Part shown: one piece after another, positions 6,514-16,175 of the stretch
How positions within the stretch are numbered: position 1 is the first letter of the stretch
How the letters are laid out: each line of letters begins with the position of its first letter
Notes under the pieces: model-generated
Seen by the model: only the letters and a program-made list of their open reading frames with translations
Databases searched by the model: none
What the model was told of the DNA's origin: nothing
Program-made: the position numbers and the translations under genes
Origin: Marinicella meishanensis
GTDB lineage: Bacteria; Pseudomonadota; Gammaproteobacteria; Xanthomonadales; Marinicellaceae
Length of the DNA stretch: 64,000 bases
NCBI RefSeq assembly: GCF_019931145.1
Contig: NZ_JAIOUV010000004.1
Span: 62,001 to 126,000, forward strand
Direction: 5' to 3'

Positions 6514-9226
6514 CGATCACCGCCGGATCACAACTTGGTATGACCATGTCTGGTGGCTTGAAAGCCGCCAAGTTGGTTTTGAAGGCTTGCCAGTCTGCCG
6601 CATCCACCCCTGTAATGGCACAGGTTTTGTTCACCAATACTTGAACCAAGTCCTCGATGACCCCTGTACCTATGGTGTCGGCTTGCGCTTGCCATGTCAA
6701 CAAGGTTTGGGCATCTTCCATGGCCCCTTGGTGGTAACTGAAATAGCGCGGGCTGTTAGGCAGGTGTTCGACCCGACGTGAGATGCTGTCATGCATGACT
6801 TGTGGCGCCTCTTGAAATCGTTCCAAGTCATACAACAGGCGGGCCAGTTGCGCTTCAATCAAAGCGGCATTCAATTGCGAAGTCACCGATATTTGGTTTT
6901 GCTGGGGGTTGGTGTAGGCTTGACTCGCCGCTTGCAATGATGCCACCGCCGCCGGGCCATCGCCCAAGTTGTCTTGTTGGTAATCGGCCCATGCCCAATG
7001 CACCCGGCCCAGCTCTTTCCAACCTTCTGAGGAAGCCGCATCCAAGGCAATGACCCGTTCGGCCACCGCCACCGCCGTTGTCAAATATTCTTGGGGTGAC
7101 TGGCCTTGTTCAATGGCCGCAGCGGCCAATTTGGTCAAGGGCTTGATTTGTGCCACCAACAGCGGGATCTTGTCTGGATGTTGAGCCAAACCACGTTGGG
7201 CCAAAACCAAGGCCTGTTGGTAATGGTCAGTGGCCACTTGACCTTCGGTCTCCATCACCTGGGCTTGGTTTTGCAGCAACAAATTCATGTTGGCCCAAGG
7301 CGAATAAGCCGTTGGCTCCAAGGCCAAGGCATTTTCACAGGCTTGCATGCCTGCTTGGAAAGCCGCTGGGATCGCCTCATGGCGACGCAAAAACCGTTTG
7401 ATTTGAATGTCAATGCCGGCATTGGTACAGCGGGAGACGTGGTTCAGAGGATCTGAACGACCGATTTCGATGGCCTGCGCCAAGTATTCATTGCTCAAGT
7501 CCATGTAAGGCATGGCGGCGTCATAACCCTCGGTGGCGCCGGTCTCCCGAAACAGGTTCATGTACACTTCGGAGATTTGTTTGGCCGCTTCATGCCGCCA
7601 AGGATTGGTTTGCAGTTCCTGTTGGTAATGGGCAATGGCATCCTCATACCGCCCTTCAATCCAGGCCAGTCGCCCGGCCAAAAAAGCCGATTGTTGTTGG
7701 GTTTCGCTCAACAATCGCACCGCTGGCTGTAAATAGTTTTGTTCGGCCGCAGCCAAATGGGCTTGTTGGGCTGCGGGGTCTTTGATGCCCTTATTGGCTT
7801 GCCTTTGATTGGTCCATTCGATGGCCAACACATAACCCAATTGTTGATCCAAAGCCGGTGATTGCCAACCTTTGTCGCGGGCCAATTGCAAGAACTGTAA
7901 GGCCGGTTCAAAATCACGCATGCTCAAATGCGCTGAACCCAACGCCAAGTCGGTCAAGCCAGATCGATTGGCATCACTGGCCTTGATTTGTTGATCAAGT
8001 TCAGTAATTTGCCGGCGGATGCGTTGGTAAGCCGGCTGCACATTGTGCACCGGTAGCATGTGCAGTCGCCGCACTTCGTTTTTAATCGATTCAGCCTGCT
8101 GCACGAACCGCTCAGCCTGTTCCAAACGCCGTTGGTTTTGTTGGGCTTGGAACCATGTCAACAACACAAAACCCAACACCGCCAACACAAAAGTCGCCAG
8201 CAACCCGGTCGTTTTGGGAAATTGGCGCGCCCGTTTCAGCCCCCGGCCCCACCAAGAAACCCGCCTGGCTTGCACCACATCACCATTCAGATAAGCCGTG
8301 ATGTCACTCAGTAAAGCAGACGCCGAAGCATACCTTTGATCGGGGTCTTTGGCCAAGCATTGGCCGATAATGGCTTGCAAATCTTTGGGGATGTCAGCCG
8401 GCATCGACTTGGCTTCCTCATGGATGATTTGATAGCCCATTTCCGCTGCGCTGTCGGCCTGGAATGGTTGGCTCCCGGTCAACATGTGGTAAAACAAGGT
8501 GCCCATGGAAAACACATCACTGCGCGCATCTACCAGGGCATTTTGACCTTTGCATTGCTCAGGCGACATGTAGCCTGGTGTGCCCAGCACCGCCCCAGTG
8601 GCCGTCATGCTGGGGTTTTCATCTTTCAAGGCAATGCCAAAATCCAACACCTTGACGGCCAGTTGATCATTGACCAAGACGTTGCCTGGTTTGATGTCGC
8701 GGTGGACCACACCGTGGCGATGGGCGTGGGCCATGGCCTCACAAACTTGCCGGAATAAGTGGGTTTTCTGGGTCAAGTTGGTTGGCGTCTGTTGTAAAAA
8801 TGAGATGATGTCTTGGCCAGGAAAGTAAGCCATCACATACCAAGGGACGTGCGCTTCGGTCACCCCCAAATCCAACAGTTTGGCGATGTTGGGGTGGTCC
8901 AAATCAACCAAGATCTGTCGTTCTCGCACAAACCGTTCGACCACCTGCTGGCTGACCAATTCCACCGGCAAGATTTTCAAGGCGGCTTGCATCTCAATGG
9001 CTTGTTCCGAGTGAGACACCAGATAGACCACCGACATGCCACCGCGACCCAACAGACGTTCAACCCGCCAATGGCCAATGGTTTGACCGATCAGTCCATC
9101 CACTGCCGTTTCTGTCAACAAAGCACCCACAGGCGGTAACTGTGCCGTCACCGCATCGGAATTTGTTTCATCCGCCTCAGCAAAGGCTTGTCTGATGAGC
9201 TCATTAAGTTTGGGATCTTGGGTCAT
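6506..9226 (-). CDS. Membrane Ser/Thr protein kinase with TPR domain
   Basis: A 906-residue PknB-type kinase. Counting from the ATG at 9226, the glycine loop GRGGMS is at 60-65, the ATP-binding lysine (ALKIL) at 84, catalytic loop HRDIKPGN at 175-182, DFG at 195-197 and GTPGYMSPEQ near 215. One membrane helix lies at 340-360. About 540 periplasmic residues with TPR-like helices follow. The start at 9226 was preferred because GAGG lies just upstream. In-frame ATGs at 9253 and 9283 lack this. All kinase catalytic residues are present. The TPR part would sense or bind a partner outside the membrane and relay the signal to the overlapping sigma gene. Confidence 0.92.
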   Translation of the reverse strand: MTQDPKLNELIRQAFAEADETNSDAVTAQLPPVGALLTETAVDGLIGQTIGHWRVERLLGRGGMSVVYLVSHSEQAIEMQAALKILPVELVSQQVVERFVRERQILVDLDHPNIAKLLDLGVTEAHVPWYVMAYFPGQDIISFLQQTPTNLTQKTHLFRQVCEAMAHAHRHGVVHRDIKPGNVLVNDQLAVKVLDFGIALKDENPSMTATGAVLGTPGYMSPEQCKGQNALVDARSDVFSMGTLFYHMLTGSQPFQADSAAEMGYQIIHEEAKSMPADIPKDLQAIIGQCLAKDPDQRYASASALLSDITAYLNGDVVQARRVSWWGRGLKRARQFPKTTGLLATFVLAVLGFVLLTWFQAQQNQRRLEQAERFVQQAESIKNEVRRLHMLPVHNVQPAYQRIRRQITELDQQIKASDANRSGLTDLALGSAHLSMRDFEPALQFLQLARDKGWQSPALDQQLGYVLAIEWTNQRQANKGIKDPAAQQAHLAAAEQNYLQPAVRLLSETQQQSAFLAGRLAWIEGRYEDAIAHYQQELQTNPWRHEAAKQISEVYMNLFRETGATEGYDAAMPYMDLSNEYLAQAIEIGRSDPLNHVSRCTNAGIDIQIKRFLRRHEAIPAAFQAGMQACENALALEPTAYSPWANMNLLLQNQAQVMETEGQVATDHYQQALVLAQRGLAQHPDKIPLLVAQIKPLTKLAAAAIEQGQSPQEYLTTAVAVAERVIALDAASSEGWKELGRVHWAWADYQQDNLGDGPAAVASLQAASQAYTNPQQNQISVTSQLNAALIEAQLARLLYDLERFQEAPQVMHDSISRRVEHLPNSPRYFSYHQGAMEDAQTLLTWQAQADTIGTGVIEDLVQVLVNKTCAITGVDAADWQAFKTNLAAFKPPDMVIPSCDPAVIDE

Positions 9227-9357
9227 TGACACACCTCTTCCACCATCAAACATCAGCTTAAGTGCCCCACCCAGATTAATCAAGACCCATCTGCGACCTC
9301 CCTTGAGTCAAAGTAAAACAGATTGTTTTATAATGAAGTTTTGTTTGGGATCAAGAC

Positions 9358-10077
9358 ATGATGCAAACCCGCAAACCCCATTTTTTTCTGTTGGGCCTGT
9401 TCATCTGTTTGGGCTTGTCCGGCATGGGCTATTTGTTGTCACAGGCGATCATCGAGTACAAAAAACTCGACCGCAGCGTCACGGTCAAGGGCCTGTCAGA
9501 ACGCGAGATGCCGGCCAACCTGGTGATTTGGCCGATTTCATATTCCCTGGCCGACAATGACCTGACCAACATGTATGCCACCATTGATCGCAACAACCAA
9601 GCCATCATCACTTTCCTGCAACAGCAGAACATTCCGGCCGCAGCCATCAGTTTCACCCCACCGTCCATCATGGACAAACAGGCGCAGAACTACGGCGATT
9701 CCAACCAAGCCGCCTTCCGCTTCGTCGGCACCCAGGTGGTGACCGTGTATTCAGACCAAATCAGCGCGGTCCGGCAAGCCATGACCCAGCTGTCTGATCT
9801 GGGTAAACAAGGCATCGTGCTGAAAGGCGATGATTATGACAACCGCATTGAATACCTGTTCACTGAATTGAATCAGATCAAGCCGGCGATGATCGAAGAG
9901 GCCACCCAGAACGCACGGGAAGTGGCACAGAAATTTGCCGCTGACTCCAACAGCCAATTGGGCAAAATCAAACAAGCCCGACAAGGCCAATTCAGCGTCA
10001 GCCCACGGGATCAGAACAACCCCCACATCAAAAAAGTGCGGGTGGTATCGACCATTGAATACTATTTGGCTGACTGA
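9358..10077 (+). CDS. SIMPL-domain (DUF541) exported protein
   Basis: A 239-residue protein with an N-terminal signal anchor (FFLLGLFICLGLSGMGYLL) and a SIMPL/DUF541 domain: SVTVKGLSEREMPANLVIW, the helix LFTELNQIKPAMIEEATQNA near residues 160-180, and the terminal strand KKVRVVSTIEYYL. Family members are periplasmic or membrane-attached. A few have been linked to stress tolerance or signalling complexes, but the bacterial role is unknown. A TATAAT at 9329-9334 fits a promoter of its own, with no good -35 at standard spacing. The ATG at 9361 is an equally possible start. Confidence 0.85.
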   Translation: MMQTRKPHFFLLGLFICLGLSGMGYLLSQAIIEYKKLDRSVTVKGLSEREMPANLVIWPISYSLADNDLTNMYATIDRNNQAIITFLQQQNIPAAAISFTPPSIMDKQAQNYGDSNQAAFRFVGTQVVTVYSDQISAVRQAMTQLSDLGKQGIVLKGDDYDNRIEYLFTELNQIKPAMIEEATQNAREVAQKFAADSNSQLGKIKQARQGQFSVSPRDQNNPHIKKVRVVSTIEYYLAD

Positions 10078-10119
10078 CCCGCAAAGATTGGAATGGAACC
10101 TTGAAACCCGCCATGACGA

Positions 10120-10968
10120 ATGACTGAAGCAGACCCCTCAAGTCAAGCCTGTCCCAGTTGTGGCCAAACCATGGGCCAGGTTTTTTGTGGCCATTGTGGG
10201 GAACGCAAATTGGATGCCAAAAGCCGCTCCATGCGCCACATCATCAGCGACTACATTGAAAACGTCACCTCGTTTGAAAACAAAATTTGGCGCACCTTGG
10301 GCCTGTTATTGATCCGCCCAGGGTCGTTGGATCGCAAGTACCATGTGGGCGAACGCGTGCGGTATTTAAAACCCATCAGCTTGTTCCTGATCATCAACTT
10401 CCTGTTTGTGATTTTCTCGCCGATCACCGATTTCAATGTCAACCTGTATGACCAGCTAAACCTGCAACCTTACAGTGCCTGGATTCAACCGATCCACCAA
10501 CAGCACTTTTTACCCACCTCTGGTTTGGATCCGGCCACCTACGCCGCTCAATACAACCAGTCGGTGGTGATTCTGGCGCGCTCCACCATCATCATCCAAG
10601 CCTTGTTGTTTTTCTTGTGCGCCTGGCTGATCAATTGGCAACGGGGTTATTTCGCCGGTGATCATCTGGTGTTTGCGCTGAATTTCCACAGCTGGTACAT
10701 GGCTTGGATCGTGTTGTTGATGCTGTGTCTGCATGCGGTGGATTGGTTGGTCAATCTGCTGGGCTTGGACTTGATATACGGTTATTGGTACTTTCTGTTG
10801 CTGCCGGTGGGCACCGCCATTTACCTGCTGCTGGCGGTCCACACTTTGTACCAACGGACCTGGTGGCAAACCTTGCTGCAAGCCGCGCTGTTGTTTGCAG
10901 CGATGCGCCTGGTGCACACCGTGTATCGCTTGATTCAGTATTTTTTGGTCACCGCCGTCATTGAGTGA
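10120..10968 (+). CDS. DUF3667 zinc-ribbon membrane protein
   Basis: A 282-residue protein with an N-terminal zinc ribbon (CPSCGQTMGQVFCGHCGE, two CxxC pairs, residues 11-28). The family-typical SMRHIISDYIENVTSFENK and RPGSLDRKYHVGERVRYLKPISLFL follow, then about five membrane helices in the C-terminal two thirds. This matches DUF3667, a family of uncharacterised inner-membrane proteins with a cytoplasmic metal-binding head. It lies 42 bp downstream of the SIMPL gene on the same strand, possibly one transcript. The function is unknown. Confidence 0.85.
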   Translation: MTEADPSSQACPSCGQTMGQVFCGHCGERKLDAKSRSMRHIISDYIENVTSFENKIWRTLGLLLIRPGSLDRKYHVGERVRYLKPISLFLIINFLFVIFSPITDFNVNLYDQLNLQPYSAWIQPIHQQHFLPTSGLDPATYAAQYNQSVVILARSTIIIQALLFFLCAWLINWQRGYFAGDHLVFALNFHSWYMAWIVLLMLCLHAVDWLVNLLGLDLIYGYWYFLLLPVGTAIYLLLAVHTLYQRTWWQTLLQAALLFAAMRLVHTVYRLIQYFLVTAVIE

Positions 10969-10977
10969 CCAGTGTCT

Positions 10978-11325
10978 TCAAGCCGGTGCTTGTTGATCAA
11001 TCAGTTGTTGCAAGGCTTGGATGTGGTCCACGGTGGCAATGAAATGCTCGCCCAGTGCCGTGACTCGGTATTCCACCCGCGGCGGTATTTCCGGATAAGC
11101 GATTTTTTCCAGGATGCCAAACTGCAGGTTGCGCCGCAAACACTCGTTCAAAACCTTGGTGCTCAGCCCCTCCACCGCTCGCACCATTTCACCCGGGCGG
11201 TTGATGCCATTGGCCAACAATTGATACACGGTTAAGGACCATTTGCAGCCGAAGATGGTCTCGACCATGCGGGCGCCATCCACGGGTGCTGTTTGTCTGG
11301 AAAATTTTTTCTCTTTTGGATTCAT
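10978..11325 (-). CDS. HxlR-family transcriptional regulator
   Basis: A 115-residue winged-helix regulator of the HxlR/MarR-like type. The core reads ETIFGCKWSLTVYQLLANG, then RPGEMVRAVEGLSTKVLNE, then LRRNLQFGILEKIAYPEIPP and RVEYRVTALGE, the usual helix-turn-helix and wing. It is divergent from an SDR oxidoreductase gene across about 100 bp, a common arrangement in which HxlR proteins control the neighbouring redox enzyme in response to electrophiles. The GTG at 11352 would add nine residues. The ATG at 11325 is preferred, since family members usually start shortly before the conserved domain. Confidence 0.9.
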   Translation of the reverse strand: MNPKEKKFSRQTAPVDGARMVETIFGCKWSLTVYQLLANGINRPGEMVRAVEGLSTKVLNECLRRNLQFGILEKIAYPEIPPRVEYRVTALGEHFIATVDHIQALQQLIDQQAPA

Positions 11326-11429
11326 GAATTTAGCCCAATGGGTACCCACCACACCGGTTGGTACCTGCTTTTTTTGTGCCGTTTCACATCATAACATGGG
11401 CCCCATCAATGACAACCGGAGAACCCAAA

Positions 11430-12194
11430 ATGAACCCATTCAAAGCCAACAGCAGCGCCCTGATCATCGGCGGTTCCAGTGGCATGGGCTTGGCCACCGC
11501 CCAACAATTGTTGTCCGACCAAGTGCAGGTCACCTTGGTCGGTCGCCAGCCAGAGAAACTGGCGGCGGCCCAACAACATTTGGCCCGCTGGGGCCAGGCC
11601 GAAAGCCATGCTGTTGACCTGCTTGACGAGGCCGCCGTAGACGCCTTCATTCAGCGGCTCAAAGACCAGACTTTTGATTATATGGTCAATGCCGCCGGCA
11701 CCTTTGCCCCCAATGACTTTGTCAACCACACCGCGGCGGAATACGACCGCTATGCGGGGCTGAACAAAGCCACCTTTTTGATCACCCAGGCGGTGGTCAA
11801 AAACATGCAACATCAGCGCTTTGGCGCCATCGTCAACATCGGTTCCATGTGGGCCAAACAAGCGGTCAAAGCCACCCCGTCATCGGCCTATTCCATGGCC
11901 AAAGCCGGCTTGCATGCCTTGACCCAACACCTGGCCATGGAGTTGGCAGCGGATCAAATCCGGGTCAATGCAGTGGCACCGGCGGTGGTCAAAACCCCCA
12001 TTTATGAATCATTCATCGATCAAGATGAAGTCGATGCCACCTTGGCAGGATTTGACTCATTTCATCCCATTGGTAGAATTGGGACTGCCGATGAGGTGGC
12101 CCAAACCATCGCTTTCCTGTTGTCGAACCAAGCCAATTGGGTCACCGGCGCCATTTGGGACGTTGATGGTGGGGTCATGGCCGGGAGAAATTGA
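11430..12194 (+). CDS. SDR-family NAD(P)-dependent oxidoreductase
   Basis: A 254-residue classical short-chain dehydrogenase. The cofactor loop GGSSGMGLA lies at about residues 14-22, NAAG at about 84-87, the catalytic Ser in VNIGSMW, and YSMAKAG provides the active Tyr and Lys. [10 protein letters not shown] and a C-terminal [13 protein letters not shown] follow. VGRQPEKL after strand 2 suggests NADP(H) preference. The ATG at 11430 has GGAG eight bases upstream. It is divergent from the HxlR regulator and overlaps the tandem cupin gene. The substrate cannot be read from the sequence. Confidence 0.92.
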   Translation: MNPFKANSSALIIGGSSGMGLATAQQLLSDQVQVTLVGRQPEKLAAAQQHLARWGQAESHAVDLLDEAAVDAFIQRLKDQTFDYMVNAAGTFAPNDFVNHTAAEYDRYAGLNKATFLITQAVVKNMQHQRFGAIVNIGSMWAKQAVKATPSSAYSMAKAGLHALTQHLAMELAADQIRVNAVAPAVVKTPIYESFIDQDEVDATLAGFDSFHPIGRIGTADEVAQTIAFLLSNQANWVTGAIWDVDGGVMAGRN

Positions 12195-12868
12195 GCAAAC
12201 GCATGAAAGATGACAACTTGAACCTGGATTTCAGCCAGCGGGTGGTGATCGAAACCGCCCGGCTGGATTGGTCGCCCAGCCCATCCCCCACGGTGTTCCG
12301 CAAACGCCTGGCCCGGGCCGGGGCCGAATCGGGCCATGCCACCAGTGTGGTCAAGTATGAACCCGGCGCCCGCTTCAAAACACACCACCACCCACGGGGC
12401 GAAGAAATCCTGGTGTTGGACGGGGTGTTTTCTGACGAGCACGGCGATTACCCAGCCGGCACCTACCTGCGCAATCCAGATGGCAGCTCACACGCGCCGT
12501 TCAGCGAACCGGGCTGCACCCTGTTGGTGAAGCTGTGTCAGTTCCAAGCCAAAGACCAACAACAGCTGCGCATCGATACCAAGGAAACCCCATGGCAACC
12601 TGGCATCGGTGGGTTGCAAGTGATGCCCTTGCACAGCCACGGCAGTGAACACACGACCCTGGTGAAATGGCCCGCCGGTGAGGTCTTCCAACCCCACACC
12701 CATTTTGGTGGCGAAGAGATTTTTGTCCTCTCAGGCACCTTCCAAGACGAACACGGTCGCTACCCGGCCGGTACTTGGATCCGCAGCCCCCACCTCAGCA
12801 GCCACCATCCTTTTGTCGAAGAAGAAACCGTCATTTGGGTCAAAACAGGGCATTTGTTGGACGCTTGA
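12191..12868 (+). CDS. Tandem ChrR-like cupin protein
   Basis: A protein of about 225 residues made of two ChrR-type cupin domains. The first carries [16 protein letters not shown] (about residues 63-78), [13 protein letters not shown] and SSHAPF. The second repeats this as [28 protein letters not shown] and SSHHPF. His and Glu metal ligands are kept in both halves. ChrR cupins occur in zinc-binding anti-sigma factors for singlet oxygen, but here the anti-sigma N-domain is missing and no sigma gene is attached, so an enzyme or sensor of organic oxidants is as likely. The start is either the TTG at 12191, overlapping the SDR stop, or the ATG at 12203. Confidence 0.8.
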   Translation: MSKRMKDDNLNLDFSQRVVIETARLDWSPSPSPTVFRKRLARAGAESGHATSVVKYEPGARFKTHHHPRGEEILVLDGVFSDEHGDYPAGTYLRNPDGSSHAPFSEPGCTLLVKLCQFQAKDQQQLRIDTKETPWQPGIGGLQVMPLHSHGSEHTTLVKWPAGEVFQPHTHFGGEEIFVLSGTFQDEHGRYPAGTWIRSPHLSSHHPFVEEETVIWVKTGHLLDA

Positions 12869-12881
12869 GTCTACCAGTAAA

Positions 12882-14300
12882 TCAAAGCTCAAACCCCTGA
12901 CAAAACACCCACTCAGGATGGTGTTCACCCGCCCAAATACAATTGAAACCCGCATGACCCAACCGTTCACATGCTGAACCAACGACAGGGATGTAATCAG
13001 CACCCAACTGCGGATCTGTGAGCCATGAATTCAAATCAAAACCCAAATTTTGCCATTGGGCAAAATCGTAAATGGCACCCAGGTCTCCCCAAGAACCAGC
13101 GGCCCCGAAATAATTGACCACCTGTGCTTGGCCTTCATCGAACAGACAATTGTGATCCGAGACCAAGCCAACACCGGCATTGAACTGACTGTCTGGCCCA
13201 TACTCCCAAATCGAGTAATCGGAATTGAGCAGAATGTTCTTTGCTACCTGAGCCTCAAAAGCACCCAATTGAACGCCTGGGATGTAAACATCACTGCCTT
13301 GGTTGAGTTGGATGGCCCCAGAAACCACGGTGTTGTGGGTGATTTCAGTGTCCCAGGTGAATGGCTGCTGGGTACCGTCTTCATCATGAATCACCACCGC
13401 TGCATTCAAAATCAAATTGCCTTTGATCTCGGTGCGGTTTTGATTGCTTTTGATCGCCACCCCTTCTGACAGGTCATGAAAATGATTGCGGTAAATGCGT
13501 GTGTACCCACCGTTGCCCAACACCGACTCCCCATGTTTGTAGTACAGACCAGAGCCTGCCCCATAAAACTCATTGCCTTCAACCAGCACATCACTGGCCT
13601 GAAAGAACTTGAGGAAAAAACTGTTGCCATTGGACCCATTGGTGGTTTCATAGTCATGGAACACTGAATCCTCAATGCGCACATTCTGGTAACTGTGAAC
13701 GGTGAGGAATCCGCTGTTGTTGAAGTAGCGCACTTGACTGATTTCGATGTTGGTAAAACTGATGTCTTGCCCAGGAATGTCAATGCCCAAGCGAATGGCT
13801 TCGTGCAAGCAATTTTCTATGACCAAATTGGCAAACCGATAATGAGAGCGTCGATCAATGATCACGCATCGCTCTGACCAATCACCTTGAATTCTGGCGA
13901 CACCTCCAGGATAGCCTTTGATCGTCAAAGGATCCGCAGCGGTTGGTAATGGCATTGCCCTGAGGGCATATTTATTCAAGTTCATGATTGCCACATCGCC
14001 TTCAATGGTCACCTTGGTTTGGTAGTTGCCCGGCAACAGGTAAACCACGTCGCCTGCTGCTGCGGGCGCCAAGGCGTCTTGCAACGAAGCCGGATCTGCG
14101 TAAGTACCGGTGCCATCGCCATTGGGACTGGCATAATGACAAACCGATGGCGCTTGGGCTTCGCATATCACGCCTTGCCCAAGGGGGTTGTCCGTTGGCT
14201 TGATCACCTTGATTTCTGGGTGACGGGAACCTTTGGCCATGGCCAATCCACACAGACTTAAGCACAGGGCCAGCAACCAGGCCACTGAGGAATAATTCAT
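12882..14300 (-). CDS. Secreted right-handed beta-helix protein with GFE tail
   Basis: A secreted protein of about 470 residues. From the ATG at 14300 it has a strong signal peptide (NYSSVAWLLALCLSLCGLAMA). The head contains VCHYASPNGDGTGTYADP and the phrase AAGDVVYLLPGNY, common to parallel beta-helix (pectate-lyase-like) proteins. Stacked strands follow, such as HYRFANLVIENC, NVRIEDSVFHDYE, DVLVEGNEFYGAG and RTEIKGNLILN. It is probably a polysaccharide-binding or -cleaving enzyme, with catalytic residues not identifiable by eye. The last residues (EWVFCQGFEL) resemble the tail of the small secreted protein at 3528-3797. The frame is open to 14408, and upstream ATGs at 14321 and 14342 are possible starts. 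Confidence 0.75.
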   Translation of the reverse strand: MNYSSVAWLLALCLSLCGLAMAKGSRHPEIKVIKPTDNPLGQGVICEAQAPSVCHYASPNGDGTGTYADPASLQDALAPAAAGDVVYLLPGNYQTKVTIEGDVAIMNLNKYALRAMPLPTAADPLTIKGYPGGVARIQGDWSERCVIIDRRSHYRFANLVIENCLHEAIRLGIDIPGQDISFTNIEISQVRYFNNSGFLTVHSYQNVRIEDSVFHDYETTNGSNGNSFFLKFFQASDVLVEGNEFYGAGSGLYYKHGESVLGNGGYTRIYRNHFHDLSEGVAIKSNQNRTEIKGNLILNAAVVIHDEDGTQQPFTWDTEITHNTVVSGAIQLNQGSDVYIPGVQLGAFEAQVAKNILLNSDYSIWEYGPDSQFNAGVGLVSDHNCLFDEGQAQVVNYFGAAGSWGDLGAIYDFAQWQNLGFDLNSWLTDPQLGADYIPVVGSACERLGHAGFNCIWAGEHHPEWVFCQGFEL

Positions 14301-14509
14301 TGGAGCCGATTGATGTCTCATGTGGCAAGTTTGTTTGAACATGGTGTTGGAACGGTTGATGAGGGTGTCTAATTGTATACACAAATTGATCTGAGATCTG
14401 CGAACCAATTTTGATTTTCAGGGCTTAAACAAAACATGAATTCTCTGGTTCTGGTCTCCACTCAATTGGTCATGAACTGTCCATTGACACCACCTTGTGA
14501 CGCTTTTGA

Positions 14510-14550
14510 TTGACAATCAGGTCATAAAAACTATAATGACTGACCAGTCA
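14510..14550 (+). promoter_or_regulatory. Promoter with overlapping TetR-type operator
   Basis: A textbook sigma-70 promoter: TTGACA at 14510-14515, a 16-bp spacer and TATAAT at 14532-14537. The inverted repeat TGACTG-AC-CAGTCA (14537-14550) overlaps the end of the -10 box and the start site, 25 bp before the TetR gene. The layout predicts self-repression of the regulator/export operon. Sites with TGACTGACCAGTCA-like sequence are common in front of TetR genes. Confidence 0.8.
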
Positions 14551-14574
14551 GTTATTTAATAAAGTGAAATCAAC

Positions 14575-15210
14575 ATGAAAAAACGTGCCATCAGTGACGA
14601 CGCCAAAGCCGAAAAAAAACAGCGCATGCTTGATGCCGCGTTGGATGAGTTTTATGAAAAAGGGTTTACGGCGGCACGCATGGACGACATCGCGGCCCGT
14701 TGTGGGCTGTCCAAAGGCACCTTGTATTTGTATTTCAATTCCAAAGAAACGTTGTTCAATGGCTTGATCGAAACCGTGGCCAAACCCAAACAAGGGCACA
14801 TCGTGCACATGCTGCAGGCCGCGCCTTCGGCGCATCTGGCACTGACCGCCTTGACCGAGTTTGTGCCCCAAGTCATCGCTGAGGGACGCTTGCCCAAATT
14901 GATCAAAATCCTGATCGGTGATTGCAAGGCCTTTCCAGAGATCATTCAAGGCTACCGCAAAAAAGTGATTGAACAGGCTTTGGCCGCCCTCGCCGAGTTG
15001 TTTGAGCGCAGCAACCAAAGCGGTGAAACCCGCATTGCACAACCGGCGCTGTTTGCCCGATTGGTGGTGGCACCGGTGGTGTTGTCGGCCATTTGGCAGG
15101 CCGTTTTCGCGCAAGATGGTGATCCCCCACTGGACTTGAAAGCCTTGTTTGTTCTGCATCGCCAGATGTTGATGAACGCCCTGACCATGGACCCAACGGA
15201 GGACGCATGA
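14575..15210 (+). CDS. TetR/AcrR-family regulator of export operon
   Basis: A 211-residue repressor. The N-terminal helix-turn-helix reads [23 protein letters not shown], then [19 protein letters not shown] (residues about 45-63), the most conserved TetR signature. The C-terminal ligand domain is helical (about 70-205). It heads an operon with a lipoprotein fusion protein, ATPase and ABC-2 permease, and its stop overlaps the next start (ATGA). Gene order resembles E. coli cecR-ybhGFSR. It probably represses the operon through the palindrome at 14537-14550 and releases on binding a toxic small molecule. The ligand is unknown. Confidence 0.92.
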   Translation: MKKRAISDDAKAEKKQRMLDAALDEFYEKGFTAARMDDIAARCGLSKGTLYLYFNSKETLFNGLIETVAKPKQGHIVHMLQAAPSAHLALTALTEFVPQVIAEGRLPKLIKILIGDCKAFPEIIQGYRKKVIEQALAALAELFERSNQSGETRIAQPALFARLVVAPVVLSAIWQAVFAQDGDPPLDLKALFVLHRQMLMNALTMDPTEDA

Positions 15211-16175
15211 AGAACCCAATGAAGGCCCAACTAAGGCCAAAAATCTGGCTGCCCATAGGTGCATTCTTGTTGATGCTGGGTTGTACCGGCTCGGAACCTG
15301 AACCCACCATCACCGGTTACATCGAAGCCGAGTGGCGCCATTTGGCCGCGCCGCAATCTGGCTGGTTGACCACCATGGAACTGACCGAAGGCGATGCCAT
15401 CTCACCGGGCTTACCCTTGTTTCAATTGGACGCCACCCAACAACAAGCGGGGGTGGCACAAGCCCAGCAAAACATGCTGGCTGCCGAAGCAGCCTTGGCC
15501 GACTTACACAAGGGTGCCCGACCCGAGGAACTGGCGGCCTTGACGGCGCGCATTCAAGCCTCCCAAGCACGGCTTGACTTGGCCAACACCGAACAACGGC
15601 GCATGCAGTCTTTGGTCAAACAAGGACTGATCAATCAAGAACAGTTGGATCAGGCCAACACCGAACTGGCCATCAGTGACTCTGACCTCAAAGCCCTGCA
15701 GCAAGAAATTGCTGTCGCGGGTTTGGGTGGTCGCGTGGACCGCTTGTTACAAGCAGAGGCCCAGGTTCAGGCCGCCGCAGCGCAATTGACTGCCCAGCAA
15801 GACGCCTTGGCAAAACGCTCGGTGGCCAGCACCATGACCGCCGTGATCAATGAAGTACATTACCACCCTGGTGAATTTGTGCCGGCCACGGCACCGGTGT
15901 TGACCGTGCGCTTGACCGATCAGGACAAGGTCCGTTTCCACCTCAGCCAAGCCCACCTGCCTACCATCAAGCTGGGGCAATCGGTGCAAATCAGCGCCGA
16001 TGGCCTCGATCAGCCCCTCACCGCCCACATCAGCCACATCAGCAGCAGCGCGGAATTCACCCCACCCGTGATTTACAGCCAAGGGGTTCGCGATAAGCTG
16101 GTGTTTCTGATCGAAGCCCGCTTGGCAGCCGGCCAATCCTTGCCGCCGGGTTTACCGGTTGAGGTGCAATGGTGA
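15207..16175 (+). CDS. HlyD/YbhG-like periplasmic adaptor lipoprotein
   Basis: A 322-residue membrane fusion protein. The N-terminus has a lipoprotein signal ([11 protein letters not shown], lipobox Cys about residue 26), then [18 protein letters not shown] (first half of the lipoyl/barrel domain) and a long alpha-hairpin (about 90-205) rich in Ala and Gln. The return strand [19 protein letters not shown] completes the lipoyl domain. It would bridge the inner-membrane ABC exporter below to an outer-membrane TolC-like channel, which is not encoded here. It overlaps the TetR gene by 4 bp and the ATPase gene by 7 bp. Confidence 0.9.
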   Translation: MKNPMKAQLRPKIWLPIGAFLLMLGCTGSEPEPTITGYIEAEWRHLAAPQSGWLTTMELTEGDAISPGLPLFQLDATQQQAGVAQAQQNMLAAEAALADLHKGARPEELAALTARIQASQARLDLANTEQRRMQSLVKQGLINQEQLDQANTELAISDSDLKALQQEIAVAGLGGRVDRLLQAEAQVQAAAAQLTAQQDALAKRSVASTMTAVINEVHYHPGEFVPATAPVLTVRLTDQDKVRFHLSQAHLPTIKLGQSVQISADGLDQPLTAHISHISSSAEFTPPVIYSQGVRDKLVFLIEARLAAGQSLPPGLPVEVQW

